This document shows positions 20,635 through 28,300 of a DNA stretch of 64,000 nt, piece by piece (the stretch's first letter is position 1; each line of letters starts with the position of its first letter). The DNA lies in NCBI RefSeq assembly GCF_000296215.2, contig NZ_CP013949.1, positions 7,247,501 through 7,311,500 on the forward strand, given 5' to 3'. The position numbers and the translations under genes are program-made. A model generated the notes under the pieces. The model saw only the letters and a program-made list of their open reading frames with translations. It searched no databases and had not been told where the DNA came from. This stretch comes from Bradyrhizobium sp. CCGE-LA001 (lineage in GTDB: Bacteria; Pseudomonadota; Alphaproteobacteria; Rhizobiales; Xanthobacteraceae).

Positions 20635-20638
20635 AATG

Positions 20639-20773
20639 CGTGTCCCGGACAAGCTGCAACGCCCTTGGCGTTGCGGCGCAGAGCCGGGATCCAGGAGCAG
20701 CAGGTTGGACTGCGGATGAATGGGTCCCGGCTCTGCGGAGCGGCACTTCGCGCCGCACCGCGTCCGGGACACG
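20639..20773. repeat. Intergenic palindromic repeat (TGTCCCGGAC family)
   Basis: TGTCCCGGAC at 20641-20650 and GTCCGGGACA at 20762-20771 are inverted ends. Internal pairs are AGAGCCGGGATCC and GGGTCCCGGCTCT. It fills the convergent gap between the LysR gene and the thioesterase gene. A related copy lies at 39383. Confidence 0.75.
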
Positions 20774-20785
20774 AAGAGGGCGGCC

Positions 20786-21205
20786 TCACCCCTTCTTCGG
20801 CACCACCCTGAACGTCCCGCTGGCGCGCGCGATCACGGCATCATCCGCCTTCACCAGGCATTGCGCGAAGCAGATCGTGGAGCCGGTCTTGATCGCCTCG
20901 CCCTCGACCGCGAGCCATTGGCCGAGCTCGGCGGCGCCGACATAATCGACCGACAGCGAGATCGTGACGAACGACGTCGACCAGCCCGTTGCCTGAGCAC
21001 AGCTATACCCCATGGCGGCATCGGCCAGCGCCGCGATGAGCCCGCCATGAATGAGCCCGCGCGCGTTGGTGTGCGGCGTCCCCAGCCGCAGCCCTACGGT
21101 GACGCCATTCTCGGTCTTCTTCGAGTAGAGCGGCTCCCAGGGATCGGTGAGCGGGGCTTTGCGGAAATGCGGCTCGAAGCCGGCGGGGATGTCGGGAGTA
21201 GCCAT
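20786..21205 (-). CDS. PaaI-type hotdog thioesterase
   Basis: A 139-residue hotdog-fold protein. The motif NARGLIHGGLIAALADAAMGYSC is the PaaI/YbaW-type acyl-CoA thioesterase signature (HGG plus the catalytic Asp of ADAAMG), followed by VTISLSVDYVGAAELGQWLAVEG. The start at 21205 (ATGGCTACTCCC) is preferred over an ATG ten codons upstream. It likely hydrolyses aromatic or medium-chain acyl-CoAs and may act as a CoA-releasing enzyme for the nearby aromatic genes. The precise substrate cannot be read from the sequence. Confidence 0.85.
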   Translation of the reverse strand: MATPDIPAGFEPHFRKAPLTDPWEPLYSKKTENGVTVGLRLGTPHTNARGLIHGGLIAALADAAMGYSCAQATGWSTSFVTISLSVDYVGAAELGQWLAVEGEAIKTGSTICFAQCLVKADDAVIARASGTFRVVPKKG

Positions 21206-21346
21206 GGATGTCTCGCGTTGCTGTGTCGGCCGCATTCAACGCGATGTGGATGACGGTTGCATCAATTACAAAGTTTCAAACGAAGTTTGCGCGGGCGTTT
21301 GAAACGGGCCCGCTGTCGCAGGTGATGACAACGTGCCTCACAGCGG

Positions 21347-21449
21347 CGGTGCCGTAGGGTGGGCAAAGCGAAGCGTGCCCACGAGCTTTCGCGATCATAG
21401 GAAGATGGTGGGCACGGCGCTTCGCGCCTTTGCCCACCCTACAGCACCG
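21347..21449. repeat. Intergenic palindromic repeat (GTAGGGTGGGCAAAG family)
   Basis: GTAGGGTGGGCAAAG at 21354-21368 and its exact complement at 21428-21442, with GTGCCCAC / GTGGGCAC inside. This is a repeat type widely seen in alphaproteobacterial genomes. It lies between the thioesterase and pobA genes. Confidence 0.8.
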
Positions 21450-21451
21450 TC

Positions 21452-22621
21452 TCAGAACGGCAGCCCGACATAGTTCTCCGACAACGACGTCATCGCGGCC
21501 TGCGATTGCGTGACGTAGTTGAGCTCAGCAAGCTGGATACGGGCGCCGATGGTGCCGGTGTCGGGGAATTTGTGCAGCATCGACGTCATCCACCAGGAGA
21601 AGCGCACCGCTTTCCAGACCCGCGCCAGCGCCTTGGCCGAGTAAGCGTCGATGCCGGCGCTGGATTTCTCGTCGTAGAACTCGCGCAAGGCGCTCGACAG
21701 ATAGTGCGCGTCGGAAGCGGCAAGGTTCAGCCCCTTGGCGCCGGTCGGCGGCACGATGTGCGCGGCATCACCGCACAGAAACATCCGGCCGAAGCGCATC
21801 GGCTCGGCGACGAAGCTGCGCAAGGGCGCGATGCTCTTCTCGATCGACGGGCCGGTGACGAGGCTGTCGGCCGCCTCCTGGTCGAGCCGGCGCTTCAATT
21901 CATCCCAGAAGCGGTCGTCCGGCCATTGGTCGACATGATCGTCGAGCGAACATTGCACATAATAACGGCTGCGCCTGGTCGAGCGCATGGTGCAGAGCGC
22001 AAAGCCGCGGGCATGGTTGGAATAGATCAGCTCGTGGCTGACAGGCGGCGTATCCGACAAAATGCCGAGCCAGCCGAACGGATAAACCCGCTCGAACTCC
22101 TCGATCGCCGCAGCCGGCACGCTGGCGCGGCTGACGCCATGAAAACCGTCGCAGCCGGCGATAAAATCGCAATCGATCGTGTGGGTGACGCCGTCCTTGA
22201 CGTAAGTTACGCGCGGGTGACTGCCGTCGAAATCATGCGGCTGGACGTCCCTGGCCTCGTACACCGACACGAGACCGGCGGCCTTGCGGGCATTCATCAG
22301 GTCGAGCGTGACCTCGGTCTGGCCGTAGATCATCACGGTCTTGCCGGTCGCGCCCTTCATGTCGATGCGGTGACGGCCTCCGGAGAAGGCGAGCTCGATG
22401 CCCTCATGCACCAGGCCTTCGGCATGGGCCCGTGCCCCGGCGCCGATCTGGTCCAGCAGGGAGACAGTTCCCTCCTCCAGCAGGCCGGCGCGGATGCGGC
22501 CGAGCACGTAATCCGGGGTCTGCCGCTCCAGGATGACGTTGTCGATGCCGTAGCCGTGCAGCAGTTGCCCAAGCAACAATCCAGCCGGCCCGGCCCCGAT
22601 GATTGCGACTTTTGTCCGCAA
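21452..22621 (-). CDS. pobA: 4-hydroxybenzoate 3-monooxygenase (PobA)
   Basis: A 389-residue group A flavoprotein monooxygenase, the size of PobA. The N-terminus RTKVAIIGAGPAGLLLGQLLHGYGIDNVILER carries the FAD GxGxxG motif; CDFIAGCDGFHGVSR is the DG motif; RMFLCGDAAHIVPPTGAKGLNLAASD is the second FAD motif. It converts 4-hydroxybenzoate to protocatechuate with NADPH and oxygen. No ATG gives the right N-terminus: the TTG at 22621, two bases after GGGAGGAGCAAG, is the best start. It is divergent from the TRAP transporter; palindromic operators lie between them. Confidence 0.92.
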   Translation of the reverse strand: MRTKVAIIGAGPAGLLLGQLLHGYGIDNVILERQTPDYVLGRIRAGLLEEGTVSLLDQIGAGARAHAEGLVHEGIELAFSGGRHRIDMKGATGKTVMIYGQTEVTLDLMNARKAAGLVSVYEARDVQPHDFDGSHPRVTYVKDGVTHTIDCDFIAGCDGFHGVSRASVPAAAIEEFERVYPFGWLGILSDTPPVSHELIYSNHARGFALCTMRSTRRSRYYVQCSLDDHVDQWPDDRFWDELKRRLDQEAADSLVTGPSIEKSIAPLRSFVAEPMRFGRMFLCGDAAHIVPPTGAKGLNLAASDAHYLSSALREFYDEKSSAGIDAYSAKALARVWKAVRFSWWMTSMLHKFPDTGTIGARIQLAELNYVTQSQAAMTSLSENYVGLPF

Positions 22622-22689
22622 TACTTGCTCCTCCCGATCCTGTAGGTTCTGGTCGCGGCCTGCTTGTCGCAAAGGTCCGCAGAAGATAA

Positions 22690-22702
22690 TTATATCATAT
22701 AA
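22690..22702. promoter_or_regulatory. Palindrome TTATATCATATAA in the pobA/TRAP spacer
   Basis: A perfect 13-bp dyad (TTATAT-C-ATATAA) 69 bp upstream of the pobA start. It matches the TTAT-N5-ATAA form found at 15161 and 27458 and is a likely MarR-type operator. Confidence 0.6.
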
Positions 22703-22814
22703 CGTTTGCGCAAAAGGGAGCAGTCGTCGCCGGGGCAGCGACAAATCCATGCAACATGGCTGACGTAGATGGTGCGAACGCGCGCGCCAGTTCCGGCTTG
22801 AACACGGCGGCCAA

Positions 22815-22830
22815 TTATATAACATGTTAA
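22815..22830. promoter_or_regulatory. Second AT-rich dyad in the pobA/TRAP spacer
   Basis: TTATATAACATGTTAA lies 54 bp upstream of the dctP start. Its left half TTATA.AACAT matches the site at 27458, and AACATGTT is itself palindromic. It is probably a degenerate copy of the same operator, serving the TRAP operon. Confidence 0.5.
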
Positions 22831-22883
22831 TTAACGAGACCGGGCCATCGAAGCCCGCCGTCGAAAACAGGGAGAGACGCGTG

Positions 22884-23900
22884 ATGAGGAAAGCCTGTCT
22901 GGCCTTGCTGCTGGCAGCAAGCGTGAGCCCAGCGTTCGCGCAGGACAAGACCTTCGATCTGAAGATCTCACATTGGGTGCCGGCCTCGCATCCGCTGCAA
23001 AAATCGCTGGAGGACTGGGCGGCCGCCGTCGAGAAGGATTCCGGCGGCACCATCAAGGGCAAGGTGTTTCCGGCCCAGCAGCTCGGCAAGGCCTTCGACC
23101 ATTACGACATGGCGCGCGACGGCATCGCCGACGTCACCTACGTCAATCCCGGCTACCAGCCCGGCCGCTTCCCGATCATCGGCGCCGGCGAATTGCCGTT
23201 CCTGATCTCGGACGCCAAGGGCGGCTCGATGGGGCTGGACGCCTGGTATCGCAAATATGCCGAGAAGGAGATGAAGGACGTCAAATACTGCCTCGCCTTC
23301 GTGCACTCGCCTTCGTCCTTCCATTCCAAGACCAAGAAGATCGTGACGCCGGAGGACGTGAAGGGCCTGAAGATCCGCCCCGCCCACGCCACCATGGCGA
23401 ATTTCGTCACCTCGCTCGGCGGCACCAATGTGCAGTCATCGGCTCCGGAAGTGCGCGACATCATCGAGCGCGGCGTCGCCGACGGCGTCACCTTCCCCTG
23501 GGGTTCCCTGGTGCTGTTCGGCATCGACAAGGTGACCAAATACGACATGGAAGCGCCGCTCTACACCACGACCTTCGTGTTCGTGATCAACAAGGACAAG
23601 TACAACGCGATGTCCGACAAGCAGAAGGCCGCGATCGACAAGAACTGCACGGTCGAGACGGCGGGCGCAGTCGGCGAGCATTGGGGCAAGTTCGAGGACG
23701 CCGGCATCGCCAAGGTGAAAGCGGAATCCAGCCACGAGGTCTACAAGCTGACGCCTGAACAGACCGCCGCCTGGAAGAAGGCGGCCGAGCCGCTGGTCAA
23801 AACCTGGAGTGATGGCGCCAAGAAAGCCGGTGCCGATCCGGACGCCGCGCTCGCCGATCTGAAGGCATCGCTGAAGAAGTACAACGCGCTGGCGGAGTGA
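22884..23900 (+). CDS. dctP: TRAP transporter solute-binding protein DctP
   Basis: A 338-residue DctP-family periplasmic protein. The signal peptide MRKACLALLLAASVSPAFA is cleaved before QDKTFDLKISHWVPASHPL; the motif VKGLKIRPAHATMANFVTSLGG contains the conserved arginine that binds a carboxylate ligand. ATG at 22884 has GGGAGAG seven bases upstream; a GTG three bases earlier is also possible. The permease genes follow after a 209 bp repeat-filled gap. Next to pobA it probably binds an aromatic acid, as TarP does for p-coumarate in R. palustris. Confidence 0.9.
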   Translation: MRKACLALLLAASVSPAFAQDKTFDLKISHWVPASHPLQKSLEDWAAAVEKDSGGTIKGKVFPAQQLGKAFDHYDMARDGIADVTYVNPGYQPGRFPIIGAGELPFLISDAKGGSMGLDAWYRKYAEKEMKDVKYCLAFVHSPSSFHSKTKKIVTPEDVKGLKIRPAHATMANFVTSLGGTNVQSSAPEVRDIIERGVADGVTFPWGSLVLFGIDKVTKYDMEAPLYTTTFVFVINKDKYNAMSDKQKAAIDKNCTVETAGAVGEHWGKFEDAGIAKVKAESSHEVYKLTPEQTAAWKKAAEPLVKTWSDGAKKAGADPDAALADLKASLKKYNALAE

Positions 23901-23929
23901 GGCGAAGCTGTGGCCGCGCACTGGCTGCA

Positions 23930-24055
23930 CCTCTCCCGCTCGCGGGAGAGGTCGCGCCGAAGGCGCGGGTGAGGGTTCTCTCCCCTTGGGGGCTCTCGAT
24001 TGTGGAAGCACCCTCTCCCCAACCGTCCCTCGCCTAGCGGGGGAGGGAGCGCACC
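23930..24055. repeat. Intergenic palindromic repeats between dctP and dctQ (CCTCTCCC family)
   Basis: CCTCTCCCGC / GCGGGAGAGG forms a hairpin at 23930-23951, and ACCCTCTCCCC..GGGGGAGGGAG follows at 24010-24049. Lying inside the TRAP operon, it may reduce permease expression relative to the abundant binding protein. Related copies lie at 14406 and 25969. Confidence 0.7.
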
Positions 24056-24109
24056 TTCCTCGCGGAAGCGACTGCATCCAACTTCGCTGACCTTGAACAG
24101 GATTCCCCC

Positions 24110-24619
24110 ATGAAGCGCTCCTGGATGGATCGCGTGATCGACTCGATCGAATGGATCGCGGCCGGCTTCGTCGGCATCGTCGCGCTCGACATCTTCCTGT
24201 CGGTGCTGCTGCGCAACACGCTGAACTATTCGATTCCGGACAGCTTCGACATCGGCCGGATGCTGCTCGGCATCCTCATCTTCTGGGGCATCGCGGCAAC
24301 CTCCTATCGCGGCACCCACATCACGGTCGATCTGGTCTGGGGCAATGTCGGGCCGCGCCACCAGCGCATGATCGACGTGTTCGCGACGCTGGTGCTGCTG
24401 TTCGTCGTCACCGTGCAGACCTGGACGCTGTTCGACAAGGTCCGGCTGACCTACAACGACAACGTCCAGACCTTCGACCTGCACATGCCGACATGGCCAT
24501 TCTTCCTCGTCGCCTGGATCGGCGACGTCTGCGCCGTGCTGCTGATCGCGATCCGCACGTACCGGCTGATCTTCCATCCCGAAGACATGCATGAACCCAA
24601 GATCAAGGTGACGGAGTGA
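24110..24619 (+). CDS. dctQ: TRAP transporter small permease DctQ
   Basis: A 169-residue membrane protein with four hydrophobic helices and the DctQ hallmarks: IVALDIFLSVLLRNTLNYSIPDSFDIGRMLLGILIFWGIAATSYRGTHITVDLVW. It pairs with the large permease. The next gene begins at its stop codon. Confidence 0.92.
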   Translation: MKRSWMDRVIDSIEWIAAGFVGIVALDIFLSVLLRNTLNYSIPDSFDIGRMLLGILIFWGIAATSYRGTHITVDLVWGNVGPRHQRMIDVFATLVLLFVVTVQTWTLFDKVRLTYNDNVQTFDLHMPTWPFFLVAWIGDVCAVLLIAIRTYRLIFHPEDMHEPKIKVTE

Positions 24620-24621
24620 CC

Positions 24622-25941
24622 ATGAGTACCGACGCCGTCGCCGTCATCGGCTTCGTCTCCCTGTTCGCCCTGATGCTGCTGCGCGTGCCGGTCGGCATGG
24701 CCATGGGCCTCGTCGGCGTGTGCGGCTTCAGCTATCTCGTGGGCTCGACACCGGCCCTGAAGATGGTCGGCCAGGTCACCATGCGGACGGTGACCGACTA
24801 CACCTTTGGCGTCATCCCGATGTTCCTGCTGATGGGCTCGTTCGTATCCAATTCCGGCATGAGCCGCGAGCTATTCCGCGCCGCCAACGGCTTCGTCGGA
24901 CACTTGCGGGGCGGGCTCGGCATCGCGACCGTCGGCGCCTGCGGCGGCTTCGCCGCGATCTGCGGCTCCTCGGTCGCGACCGCCGCGACCTTCTCCGCCG
25001 TCGCCTATCCCGAGATGCGGCGCTTCGGCTACCCGCAATCCTTTGCTACCGGCGTGATCGCGGCCGGCGGTACGCTGGGCGCGATGCTGCCGCCTTCCAC
25101 CGTGCTCGCGGTGTACGGCATCATCACCGAGCAGGACATCGGCAAGCTGTTCATTGCCGGCATCATCCCGGGCCTGCTCGCGATGACCATGTACATGATC
25201 ACGATCTTCCTGATCGGTTATTTCCGCCCCGACTTCCTGCCCAAGGGAAAGGTGACGCCGTGGCGCGAGCGCTTTGCCGGGTTGAAGGAGATCTGGGCGC
25301 CTGTGCTGCTGTTCGTCTTCGTCATCGGCGGCCTCTACGGCCTGCCCTTCCTGCCGCGCTTCACCCCGACGGAAGCCGGCGGCGTCGGCGCCACCGGCGC
25401 CTTCATCATCGGCGTGCTCACCGGCCGGCTCGACCGCGAGAAGGTGCTGGCCTCGCTGCTGCAGGCAACGCGCACCGCGGCCGCGGTGTTCACCGTGCTG
25501 ATCGGCGCGCTCATCTTCGGCTATTTCCTCACGGTGACGCAGACTCCGCAGAAGGTGACGGAACTCCTCACCGGGCTCGGTCTCGGGCCCTACGGCGTGC
25601 TGGCGCTGATCATGGTGATGTATCTCGTGCTCGGCTGCCTGATGGACGCCATGGCGATGATCATCCTCACCGTGCCGATCATCTTCCCGGTGATCATGCA
25701 TCTCGGCTTCGACCCGATCTGGTTCGGCATCATCATCGTCATGACCGTCGAGCTCGGCCTGATCCATCCGCCGGTCGGCATGAACGTCTTCGTGATCAAG
25801 AGTGTGGTGAAGGACGTCTCCTTCTCCACCATCTTCAAGGGCGTGATCCCGTTCGTGGCGACAGACTTGGTACGGCTGGTGATCCTGATCGCGTTTCCGT
25901 TGCTGGCGACCTGGCTGCCGACGCGAATGATGGCGCACTAG
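24622..25941 (+). CDS. dctM: TRAP transporter large permease DctM
   Basis: A 439-residue DctM protein with about twelve membrane helices. Typical segments are PMFLLMGSFVSNSGMSRELFRAANGFVGHLRGGLGIATVGACGGFAAICGSSVATAATFS and GTLGAMLPPSTVLAVYGIITEQDIGKLFIAGIIPG. ATG at 24622 is favoured; a GTG at 24616 overlapping the dctQ stop is possible. It performs Na+- or H+-coupled uptake of the ligand delivered by DctP. Confidence 0.93.
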   Translation: MSTDAVAVIGFVSLFALMLLRVPVGMAMGLVGVCGFSYLVGSTPALKMVGQVTMRTVTDYTFGVIPMFLLMGSFVSNSGMSRELFRAANGFVGHLRGGLGIATVGACGGFAAICGSSVATAATFSAVAYPEMRRFGYPQSFATGVIAAGGTLGAMLPPSTVLAVYGIITEQDIGKLFIAGIIPGLLAMTMYMITIFLIGYFRPDFLPKGKVTPWRERFAGLKEIWAPVLLFVFVIGGLYGLPFLPRFTPTEAGGVGATGAFIIGVLTGRLDREKVLASLLQATRTAAAVFTVLIGALIFGYFLTVTQTPQKVTELLTGLGLGPYGVLALIMVMYLVLGCLMDAMAMIILTVPIIFPVIMHLGFDPIWFGIIIVMTVELGLIHPPVGMNVFVIKSVVKDVSFSTIFKGVIPFVATDLVRLVILIAFPLLATWLPTRMMAH

Positions 25942-25968
25942 GCCCGACGCGGAGAGCTCTCTTCCCCT

Positions 25969-26115
25969 CTCCCCTTGTGGGAGAGAGTGGCTCGCCGCGC
26001 AGCGGCGAGACGGGTGAGGGGTATCTCTCCGCGAGTCCAACTCTTGTTTGGACGCAAGGAGAGATACCCCTCATCCGGCGCTTCGCGCCACCTTCTCAAG
26101 GGGAGAAGGAAGAAA
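25969..26115. repeat. Intergenic palindromic repeat with a perfect 16-bp inner stem
   Basis: TGAGGGGTATCTCTCC at 26015-26030 is exactly complementary to 26058-26073, and GTCCAA/TTGGAC nests inside the loop at 26035-26053. The outer ends are CTTCCCCTCTCCCCTT and AAGGGGAGAAGGAAG. The element follows dctM and could act as a transcript-stabilising or terminating structure. Confidence 0.75.
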
Positions 26116-26138
26116 GAGCGATAGATTGGAGATAGGCG

Positions 26139-26600
26139 ATGACCACGCCGATGCTAGCGACGAAATACGCATTCACCATCACCGCGCGCATCGGTGACGT
26201 CGTCACCGCCGGCGAGACCGGGATCGGCGTCCGCCGCATCATCCCGATCATCGGCGGCGACGTGACGGGCGCGATCACCGGCAGGGTGCTGCCGTTCGGC
26301 GCCGACTTCCAGACCATCCGCCCCAACGAGCTGATCGACCTGGAGGCGAAATACGCCTTCGAGACCGACGACGGCGCCACCGTCTATGTCGAGAACAAGG
26401 GTATGCGCTTCGGCCCGGTCGAGCTGCTGCAGAAGCTCAAGCGCGGCGAGCCGGTCGATCCCAAGCTCATCTATTTCCGCACCGTGCCGAAATTCGAGAC
26501 CGGGCATGAGAAGTATCGCTGGTTGATGGAACACATCTTCGTGGGGTCAGCCGCGAGGCATGCGGACCGCGTGGTGATCGACGTGCACCAGGTGATGTGA
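26139..26600 (+). CDS. DUF3237 family protein
   Basis: A 153-residue protein of the DUF3237/UPF0311 family. Characteristic pieces are YAFTITARIGDVVTAGETGIGVRRIIPIIGGDVTGAITGRVLPFGADFQTIRPN and the C-terminal YFRTVPKFETGHEKYRWLMEHIFVGSAARHADRVVIDVHQV. There is no signal peptide, so it is cytoplasmic. Its function is not established; members often sit beside aromatic or organic acid catabolic genes, as here between the TRAP operon and the crotonase operon. Confidence 0.85.
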   Translation: MTTPMLATKYAFTITARIGDVVTAGETGIGVRRIIPIIGGDVTGAITGRVLPFGADFQTIRPNELIDLEAKYAFETDDGATVYVENKGMRFGPVELLQKLKRGEPVDPKLIYFRTVPKFETGHEKYRWLMEHIFVGSAARHADRVVIDVHQVM

Positions 26601-26679
26601 GGAATCTGTCTTTGCCCGGGGACGGACCTGGTTCAGGATGTGATCTGCGCAAAGTCGTGTAGACCACGGGAGTCCCACC

Positions 26680-27359
26680 ATGTCTCTTATGGCTTCCAGC
26701 GAACCAAGCCCCCAACATACCTTCGATTCCGCCGAAATGGGCGCCATCGCTCATCTCTACCGCGGCGAGGTCTATCGTTCGACGATCTGGCGAACGCGGC
26801 TCGACAACACGACCAATTGGTCGATCGTCACGATGGGCATCGCGCTGTCGACGACCTTTTCGAGCCCGGAGGCTTCGCCTCTGCCACTCGTACTCGTGGG
26901 ACTACTCCTTGCCGTGTTCCTCGGGATGGAGGCGCGGCGCTATCGCTATTTCAATGTCTGGCGTGCCCGGGCTCGTTGGCTGGAGAAGAATTTCTATGCG
27001 CCAATTTTCACGGGTGAAGCGCACGACGACAGCTGGAAGGCCATCCTGGCGCGCGACTACACTGCACCCCGCCATCACATCTCGCTTGTCCGCGCTGCGG
27101 GGCGGCGGTTGCGTCGGAACTACGTTTGGATTCTGGCCATCCAAGCGACTGCCTATTACGGCAAGATTGCAATCCATCCTACGCCCGCGGTGACCTTGAC
27201 GGAGCTTATCGATCGCGCTGCGGTCGGACCGATTCCCGGCTGGGTCATCCTGATCATGGGCTTTGCCTACAATTCGCGTGGCTGGCGTTCGCGCTCGGCA
27301 CGATGTGGCTCGACCAACGCGAGCACGGCGTCAAGGGCGACCAGGTCGCGATGGGCTGA
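26680..27359 (+). pseudogene. DUF2270 membrane protein, interrupted by a -1 frameshift near 27274
   Basis: The first frame encodes MSLMASSEPSPQHTFDSAEMGAIAHLYRGEVYRSTIWRTRLDNTTNW, then membrane segments and the RYRYFNVWRARARWLEKNFYAP motif of DUF2270 proteins. After MGFAYN (about 27273) the sense frame jumps: the hydrophobic continuation FAWLAFALGTMWLDQREHGVKGDQVAMG and its TGA (27357-27359) are in another frame. One extra T in TACAATTCGCG would restore a single protein of about 227 residues. Unshifted, translation runs on in an unnatural frame into the next gene. Either a recent mutation or a sequencing error. GGGAGTCCCACC precedes the ATG. Confidence 0.8.
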
Positions 27360-27456
27360 TGACAGCGGGCGGTTACCCGTTCCTTGGGGGAGCCGAGGCG
27401 CGCGCAGCCGCCCCGCCGCCTGGCGAGGGCTCCCCTCCTTGACTCCCCCAGAATTC

Positions 27457-27471
27457 GTTATACAACATAAC
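27457..27471. promoter_or_regulatory. Palindrome GTTAT-N5-ATAAC upstream of the crotonase operon
   Basis: A perfect 15-bp dyad 20 bp before the crotonase start. Its core TTATACAACATAA fits the TTAT-N5-ATAA pattern of 15161 and 22690. A TTGACT hexamer lies at 27439-27444. It is a likely repressor site over the promoter. Confidence 0.6.
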
Positions 27472-27490
27472 TATTCTGACAAGGACGCAA

Positions 27491-28300
27491 ATGACACAGG
27501 GAAACGCCGAGACCGCTGCCGCGGGCGCCTCCGGGCTGTTGAGGATCGAGCGGGCGGACCGGGTTCTGACCGTGGGTCTGAACCGGCCGGCCAAGCGCAA
27601 TGCGCTCAATGACGGCATCATCCTGGAAATCGGCGCGTGTTTTGCGTCCCTGCCCGAGGACATCGGCGCGGTGGTGATCCACGGCATCGGCGACCATTTC
27701 TCCAGTGGTCTCGACCTCTCCGAATTGACCGAGCACGACGCCACCGGCGGCCTGCTGCATTCCCAGATGTGGCACCGGGTGTTCGACCGCATCCAGTACA
27801 GCCGCGTGCCCGTCATCGCCGCGCTGAGGGGCGCCGTGATCGGCGGCGGGCTGGAGCTTGCCTGTGCCGCACATATCCGCGTCGCCGAGCCCTCGACCTA
27901 TTTCGCGCTGCCGGAGGGGCAGCGCGGCATCTTCGTCGGCGGTGGCGGCTCGGTGCGGCTGCCGCGGTTGATCGGCGTTGCCCGGATGATGGACATGATG
28001 CTGACCGGCCGCGTCTACAGCGCGACCGAAGGCGCCTCCTACGGCTTCGCGCAATATGTGACGGAAGCCGGCAATGGGCTTGCCAAGGCGATGGAGCTCG
28101 CGACCAAGGTCGCGTCCAACGCGCCGCTAACGAACTTCGCCGTGCTCCAGGCGCTGCCGATGATCGCGGAGGCCAACCCGCAAACGGGCCTCCTGATGGA
28201 GTCGCTGATGGCGACCGTCGCGCAGAGCGACAAGGAAGCCAAGCGGCGGATCCGTGAATTCCTCGAACACAAGACCGCAAAGGTGAAGCCGAAGTCATGA
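27491..28300 (+). CDS. Crotonase-family enoyl-CoA hydratase (hydroxycinnamoyl-CoA candidate)
   Basis: A 269-residue crotonase. It has both usual acidic positions: the Glu in RGAVIGGGLELACAAHIRVAEP and the Glu in FALPEGQRGIFVGGGGSVRLPR. The first gene of a tight operon, it overlaps the feruloyl-CoA-synthetase-like ligase by four bases (ATGA). In that setting it probably hydrates an aromatic enoyl-CoA such as p-coumaroyl- or feruloyl-CoA. It could either release an aldehyde (as CouA/Ech do) or feed beta-oxidation; the SDR and thioesterase downstream favour beta-oxidation. Confidence 0.85.
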   Translation: MTQGNAETAAAGASGLLRIERADRVLTVGLNRPAKRNALNDGIILEIGACFASLPEDIGAVVIHGIGDHFSSGLDLSELTEHDATGGLLHSQMWHRVFDRIQYSRVPVIAALRGAVIGGGLELACAAHIRVAEPSTYFALPEGQRGIFVGGGGSVRLPRLIGVARMMDMMLTGRVYSATEGASYGFAQYVTEAGNGLAKAMELATKVASNAPLTNFAVLQALPMIAEANPQTGLLMESLMATVAQSDKEAKRRIREFLEHKTAKVKPKS

